NCBI GenBank assembly: GCA_022605405.1
Contig: JABYQQ010000005.1
Location: forward strand, 62,001 to 126,000
Reading direction: 5' to 3'
DNA from: Earliella scabrosa
Lineage: Eukaryota > Basidiomycota > Agaricomycetes > Polyporales > Polyporaceae
DNA length: 64,000 bases
Below are positions 59,584 to 64,000 of this stretch, one piece after another (the stretch's first letter is position 1; each line of letters starts with the position of its first letter). The notes beneath the pieces were generated by a model. The model did not search any database and was not told the DNA's origin. It was given only the letters and a program-made list of their open reading frames with translations. A program made the position numbers and the translations under genes.

Positions 59584-61704
59584 ATGTCGACCGCATACAC
59601 AACCCCCACCTTCCTCTTTGCGCACCTCACTTCCTCCTACGTCCTCCTCGGCATCAGCATCCCTGCCTTCCTCGTCCTCGCGTTCTCCGCACTCTTCCTC
59701 TACTTCTGCGCCACCTGCGTCTACAACCTCTTCTTCTCCCCCCTCGCCGCGATCCCCGGGCCCTGGTATGCGGCTATCTCGGACTTGTGGCTCACCACCC
59801 ACGTCGCTCGCCTCCAGCAATGCATGACTGTCCAGGCTCTCTTTGAGCGATACGGCCCCGTCGTCCGCGTCGGCCCGAACAAGGTCGTCTTCTGCGATCT
59901 CACTACCATGCGCAGCGTCTACTGCGTCCACAAGTTCGATAAAAGCCCCTTCTACAAGGCACTCCTGACGTCAGTCCCCCCTATGATATCATCTCGTTCC
60001 CGTGCTAACCGCCACACGTTGTCCTTTCCAGGAACGACAACGACCATGCGTGAGTGGCTATATGCGCATCTGACTGCTTGCCCAACTGACATAGATGATC
60101 GTCCCTCAGCATGACAACTCTCACTCACTCCGAACACTCTGCGCGCCGCAAGGCCTACGCGCCACACTACAACCTATCCCATCTCACCCGATTCCAGCCC
60201 GAGATCGCTGACTCCGTCATTAAGGTCGTGAACGTGAGCATATATTCCGGCGATCTTCTCGGGCCGTATCACTGACGCTTGGGGCTTCGCGCAGATCCTG
60301 GAGAATGATGAGGGCAAGGCTTCGATCTCGTGCCCCGAACTCTTCCGCCACCTTATGGTCGACATCATCTCGATAACTGTTTTCGGATCCCGTCCCGGCG
60401 CGCTGGACAACTGGTCCATGGGCGTCCGCGATGCTCTGTCTCAGGCGGTGAACGACTTCCCTACCCGCGGCATCGTCGTACGTGTCTGCTTTCCTTACCT
60501 TGTGTCGTCCCACTTACCTTGATCCCGGTGCAGCGCAGCTTCGTCCCGACTTGGGCGTGGAACCTGATCTGCCGTATTCCGTGCGAGACGTGGCGACGCA
60601 TTTGCAACTCTGACAAGACGATGGCTGAGGTTGGTAGCTTTCTTAATGCTTGGTGTTCACCGTGCTCAGTTCCTGTTCAGTTCGTCCGTGGCCGTCTGGA
60701 TGACGCCGCAGCGAAGATGCAGGCAGCTCCCGGGGAGAAGGACGACAGAACGCCCCTTATCCAACGCCTCCTCCAGGGCCGTGTCTCTGGTAACCAAGTG
60801 CTCTCTGTCCAGAACATCGTCTCCGAATGCATGGGTCACCTGTGAGTGTAGTGAACATGATCGTGCCAACAGTTGTGCTGATAGCTGCGTCTTAGCGTTG
60901 CCGGAGTTGACACTTCGTCGACGACGCTGTCTTACTTCCTGTGGGAGCTTACGCGTCGCAAGGACATCATGAGGAACCTGCAGGCTGAGCTGGACGAGCA
61001 CATGTCAGACCGACGTGTCATTCCGGACTTCACCACCCTCTGCAAGCTGCCGTACCTGAACGCGTTCATCAAAGAGGGTCAGTTCGCTTGTAGCTCGCTC
61101 CGCTCATTCGCTCATGAGCTTCTTGTTAACAGGCATGCGTGTTTACGGCCCTGTCCCCGCCTTGCTTGAGCGCGTGGTCCCCTCCACTACTGCCTCCAAG
61201 ATCGACGACTCCTTCGACATGATGGGCTACGCACTTCCTCCCGGCACCGTCGTCGCAACCCAGGCGTGGAGTATGCATCGTGACGCCGATGTCTTCCCTA
61301 GCCCTGAGACCTTCCTCCCTGAACGTTGGTTGGCTGTTGAGGGCGTGGAGGGCGAGGAGGAGCGACTTGCTAGGTGAGGATTGAAGAACGTGCGAACCGA
61401 CCGAAGCTCATCCACTATACAGGATGTCTCAGTACCTGATGTCTTTCGGTGTTGGGACTCGGACGTGCGGTGGTCAGAACCTGGCTCAGATCGTCCTGCG
61501 AGCAGCGCTTGCCGCCATTGTGTCCAACTTCGAGGTTTCCGCTAACCGTGATGAGACCAACGAGCGCACTATGGAGATCAAGGACGCCTTCGTGAGTCTG
61601 ATCATTGACCTCGTGTGTACGTCGCGCTGACATATATGTATTTCCAGGTTATCCACCCCGCGACGAAGGAGTGCAAACTCATCTTCACCCCTCGCAAGTG
61701 CTAA
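59584..61704 (+). CDS. Cytochrome P450 monooxygenase (ER membrane-anchored)
   Basis: Heme-thiolate monooxygenase. ATG at 59584; the N-terminal anchor (ISIPAFLVLAFSALFLYFCA) is followed by the proline hinge IPGPWY. Splicing includes an 18-nt microexon (60032-60049, NDNDHA region) leading to MTTLTHSEHSARRKAYAPHY. Key motifs: I-helix VAGVDTSSTTLSYFLWELTR (about 60900), ExxR as EGMR spliced across the GTCAGT intron near 61077-61132, PERW (about 61320) and the heme loop FGVGTRTCGGQNLA (about 61445), the cysteine ligand included. The last exon ends LIFTPRKC with TAA at 61702-61704. Around ten exons, intact. The family number is not assigned. The substrate is unknown; no neighbour gives a firm pathway. 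Confidence 0.92.
60032..60049 (+). other. 18-nt microexon of the P450 gene
   Basis: GAACGACAACGACCATGC lies between TTTCCAG and GTGAGT. It yields the TNDNDHAMTTL stretch that precedes the conserved arginine-rich HSARRKAYAP segment. Confidence 0.7.
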
Positions 61705-63477
61705 ACGATGCCACTCCGCGTTTCGATCATAGACACGTTCTTGGATTCAGTGATATGGCTATACAATATTCCCGATCTAATCCTCCGCTCTCTAACCCAT
61801 CTTACTCTACCACTCGCATAATCGCTCTCTTTCGTACCTTCTCATCCCCATGTTCGTCGTGTTGCTATCGTGATTTGCGCTGTGCATCCTATCGTTATCT
61901 TGTTTCAGCTATCTACGCCGGCAGGGCCGCGTTGTTTTCGTACGACTCACCCAATTACCCAGTGGGGAAGAAGCCGCGATCTAGGATACATCGTCGAGGA
62001 AGACGTCCAACAAGTACGATACCATCGTTAGTGTTTGTAATCATCACTGGCACACTTGGCGTAACCTTCGCGGAAGCACATTCGACCGCATCGCCACTGT
62101 CTTCCCACCGAGACCGAGAACTTGGACGGTCCTCACGCCAGCCTTTGATGTTCGATTCGTTCGTCAGCATGGTCATTGGTCGACTTACGACGGCGACTCG
62201 ACCTCTCTCCGTGCTGCTCTACCCGCTGCCCTGACATCGAGACCACTCTGGAAAGTAGACTAAGTACTGGGTAACACACGATGCTCGATGCTCGAGACCC
62301 ACTACGTACCACCAGCCTCGTCTATGAGCCATGCGCGCTCTCCAATCCGCTCTCACACGGCAGTGGCCGAGACGGAGTCCATGTCCGTCGTGTGCGTGGG
62401 CTGCCTCGCCGCACGGAGCACATCTAGCAAGTACTGCGCACATTGTGCACCTAGTGCACAACCGCAGTGGATTCGGGGCACGCGCCGTAGGCCAAAAACG
62501 CCCTTGCGGTCCCGCGAGGCCGTGCCAGTTGGCAAGGGTTGGCAGTCGACGTCGGACGGCGTCCAGGGGTTGCTTTGAATGAGAGCAGGTCTCGTAGTAG
62601 CCACTGCCACTGGGTCACCGACAATGAATGAGATCGACCCGCAGAGAAGCCCGGGATCTGCCGTATACCGGAACGTCCCGTGGAGTTGACCTCACGAAGT
62701 TCGAGATTGGTTGGAGAGCTTCGGTGACCTCCCATCTGGTACGTTGTACAGTGCCTTGAACCTCGACCGGCTCTGTTGCCTTGTGGCTATGTTGCTGTGG
62801 GCATGCTGACCTTGTGGTGAGTCAAATTGTCATGCCCAGACATCGACAACGGCCGTGCGAGGCAGCGTGTGCTTTCTCTAACTGAGACAAAGCCTCGACT
62901 GACTTGAAGTAGGTTGAAATCCTGAACCTCAGGCTGAGGTGCACACCCAGGCCTGCATGCAAGCAATGTCTGCACAAAATACTAACGCACCAGAACGTTC
63001 GTCTCTATCGCTCGGAGCACTTAGATGTCCCATACCATCTTCGATGACGCGAAGGAACATGTTCGGTCTCGGCGTCTTCTGGCATACGGTCCCACGGCGT
63101 CCACCAATATCAACGGGCTGGATCACACCGCGCATGATCAAATTCATCGAGATTTGCGATCAAGCCTGCCTGGCCTGACAGCGATCGACCCAGGATCGAC
63201 CTGTGACCGACGGAGGCTCGTCCAGTCGCCCTCGTTCCCCGCACATGCCGCCTCCGCATGAGACCGGGCATGCGTCCAACGCTAGAGGGCGGGCATCTTC
63301 TCCCGACGCTCTCTCCTGCTGACGTCGGGCACTACTAGTGCTAGTAGCTCCAGCCGGAGCAGTATAAAATCCACAGGATTCACGCTCTACGTCCTCCAGT
63401 TTCACAACTCTCCACACCCACCCAACTACCCACCCGCCTCCCTCAAGTTCAAGCTCTCCCTTGAACCCAGTGCAGCC
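61705..63477. other. 1.8 kb intergenic region
   Basis: Holds the P450 3' flank and the promoter of the secreted-protein gene at 63478. Open frames near 62330-62735 overlap on both strands with no motif. No gene is supported. Confidence 0.5.
63363..63370 (+). promoter_or_regulatory. TATA box of secreted paralogue B
   Basis: TATAAAAT, 108 bp before the ATG, in the same AGTATAAAATCCACAG context as paralogue A. Confidence 0.75.
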
Positions 63478-64000
63478 ATGCTCGCCTACGCGTCGCTCGT
63501 CCTCTCCCTCGCGCTCTCCGCCGCCGCATCCGCGATCCCCGCGGCGCCGGCGAACTTGAGGCGCGAGGAGTACGGCACCCCCTGGTGCAAGGCGCTCCAG
63601 GCGACGTGCGACAAGCAGATGGCCAACACGCACGACTACTACGACTTTTTCGAGCACAACGCGTGCCTGTTCGGCGCGACGTGCCCGCCGCCGTGGTACG
63701 GCCCCGTCGACGGCCCGCTCCCCCAGCGCCGGAACGTGCAGAACTTCCTCCAGGCGGTCTGCTACGACGTCGGAGGGCCCGGAACAGAGGCCCCAACGAG
63801 CGACACGGTCAAGGTTTCGCTTGATGTGCGTTTTTCTCTTGCGTCTGGTGCTTCGCTGGGGTGGGGCTGGGCTGATGACGGTTTTTGTGTGCATGTAGCT
63901 TTTGAAGAGCATCTCGACGGACGGCAAGACGATCACGCGCCAGAACTTCATCGACGGATTCTACCAGTGAGTAGCGCGTCAGGTTCGCAGTTGTGGGATC
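63478..64000 (+). CDS. Small secreted protein, paralogue B, truncated by right edge
   Basis: Near-copy of the gene at 26949-26200 on the opposite strand. The signal peptide is identical (MLAYASLVLSLALSAAASA). The pro-segment is three residues longer and ends in Arg-Arg instead of Lys-Arg before EEYGTPWCKALQATC. Exon 1 continues FEHNACLFGATCPPPWYG and QRRNVQNFLQAVC and ends SLD at GTGCGT; exon 2 starts LLKSISTDGKTITRQNFIDG and ends at GTGAGT near 63967. The remaining exons lie beyond 64000. Same unknown family, same likely role. Confidence 0.8.
   Translation, partial: MLAYASLVLSLALSAAASAIPAAPANLRREEYGTPWCKALQATCDKQMANTHDYYDFFEHNACLFGATCPPPWYGPVDGPLPQRRNVQNFLQAVCYDVGGPGTEAPTSDTVKVSLDVRFSLASGASLGWGWADDGFCVHVAFEEHLDGRQDDHAPELHRRILPVSSASGSQLWD

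Noticed and set aside
1..64000. CRISPR array or prokaryotic mobile island
   Set aside because: Intron-rich eukaryotic DNA; no regularly spaced repeats were seen.

Overview
The window is nuclear DNA from a filamentous basidiomycete, most likely an Agaricomycete (a polypore-type wood-decay fungus is my guess). The genes are GC-rich and closely packed on both strands. They are cut by many short introns of about 50-65 bp with GT..AG ends, and the families are fungal: a chitin synthase with a myosin-like head, UstYa/DUF3328 proteins, a histidine acid phytase, a P450 and an ABCC transporter. No rRNA, CRISPR array or intact transposon was found, and no tRNA was recognised by eye.

Layout. 1-5479 (-): 5' part of a class V-type chitin synthase running off the left edge. 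6423-9432 (-): COPI coatomer beta' subunit. 10308-13471 (+): WW-like, multi-pass membrane protein. 13876-14890 (-): But2-like single-pass protein. 15339-24109 is an accessory, secondary-metabolism-like block: a 70-residue secreted cysteine peptide with one dibasic site, two convergent UstYa-family proteins, a gene-poor 3.4 kb stretch and a flavin monooxygenase. 24333-25509 (-): F-box-like orphan. 26200-26949 (-): small secreted protein with a paralogue at the right edge. 28013-29719 (-): phytase-type histidine acid phosphatase. Next come a membrane-anchored orphan (31566-32726), a chorismate-lyase-fold protein (33096-33770, -), a peroxisomal-type Nudix CoA diphosphatase (34427-35762), a cysteine-cluster orphan (36455-37932) and dipeptidyl peptidase III (38589-41659). 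At about 42.2-42.6 kb lies a chimeric scrap joining copies of the F-box gene's 5' end and the monooxygenase's 3' end. The rest are a PIN-like (auxin efflux carrier family) transporter (43066-45084), a full-length ABCC transporter (46183-52704), an SCF-type F-box/WD40 protein (53208-55411, -), 4.2 kb of GC-rich intergenic DNA, a cytochrome P450 (59584-61704) and the second secreted paralogue (63478 to the edge).

How genes relate. Most are unrelated housekeeping or accessory genes. The one block that hints at a shared pathway is 15.3-24.1 kb. A secreted precursor-like peptide, two UstYa-type oxidases and an FMO are the component classes of fungal ribosomal-peptide (ustiloxin-like, 'dikaritin') pathways. 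This is an inference; the peptide lacks the repeated cores of known precursors.

Gene models were joined by hand from splice signals and conserved motifs. Tiny exons (9, 15, 18, 19, 24 and 25 nt), one GC-AG intron and in-frame introns were needed to restore family motifs, so simple ORF calls would misread several genes here.
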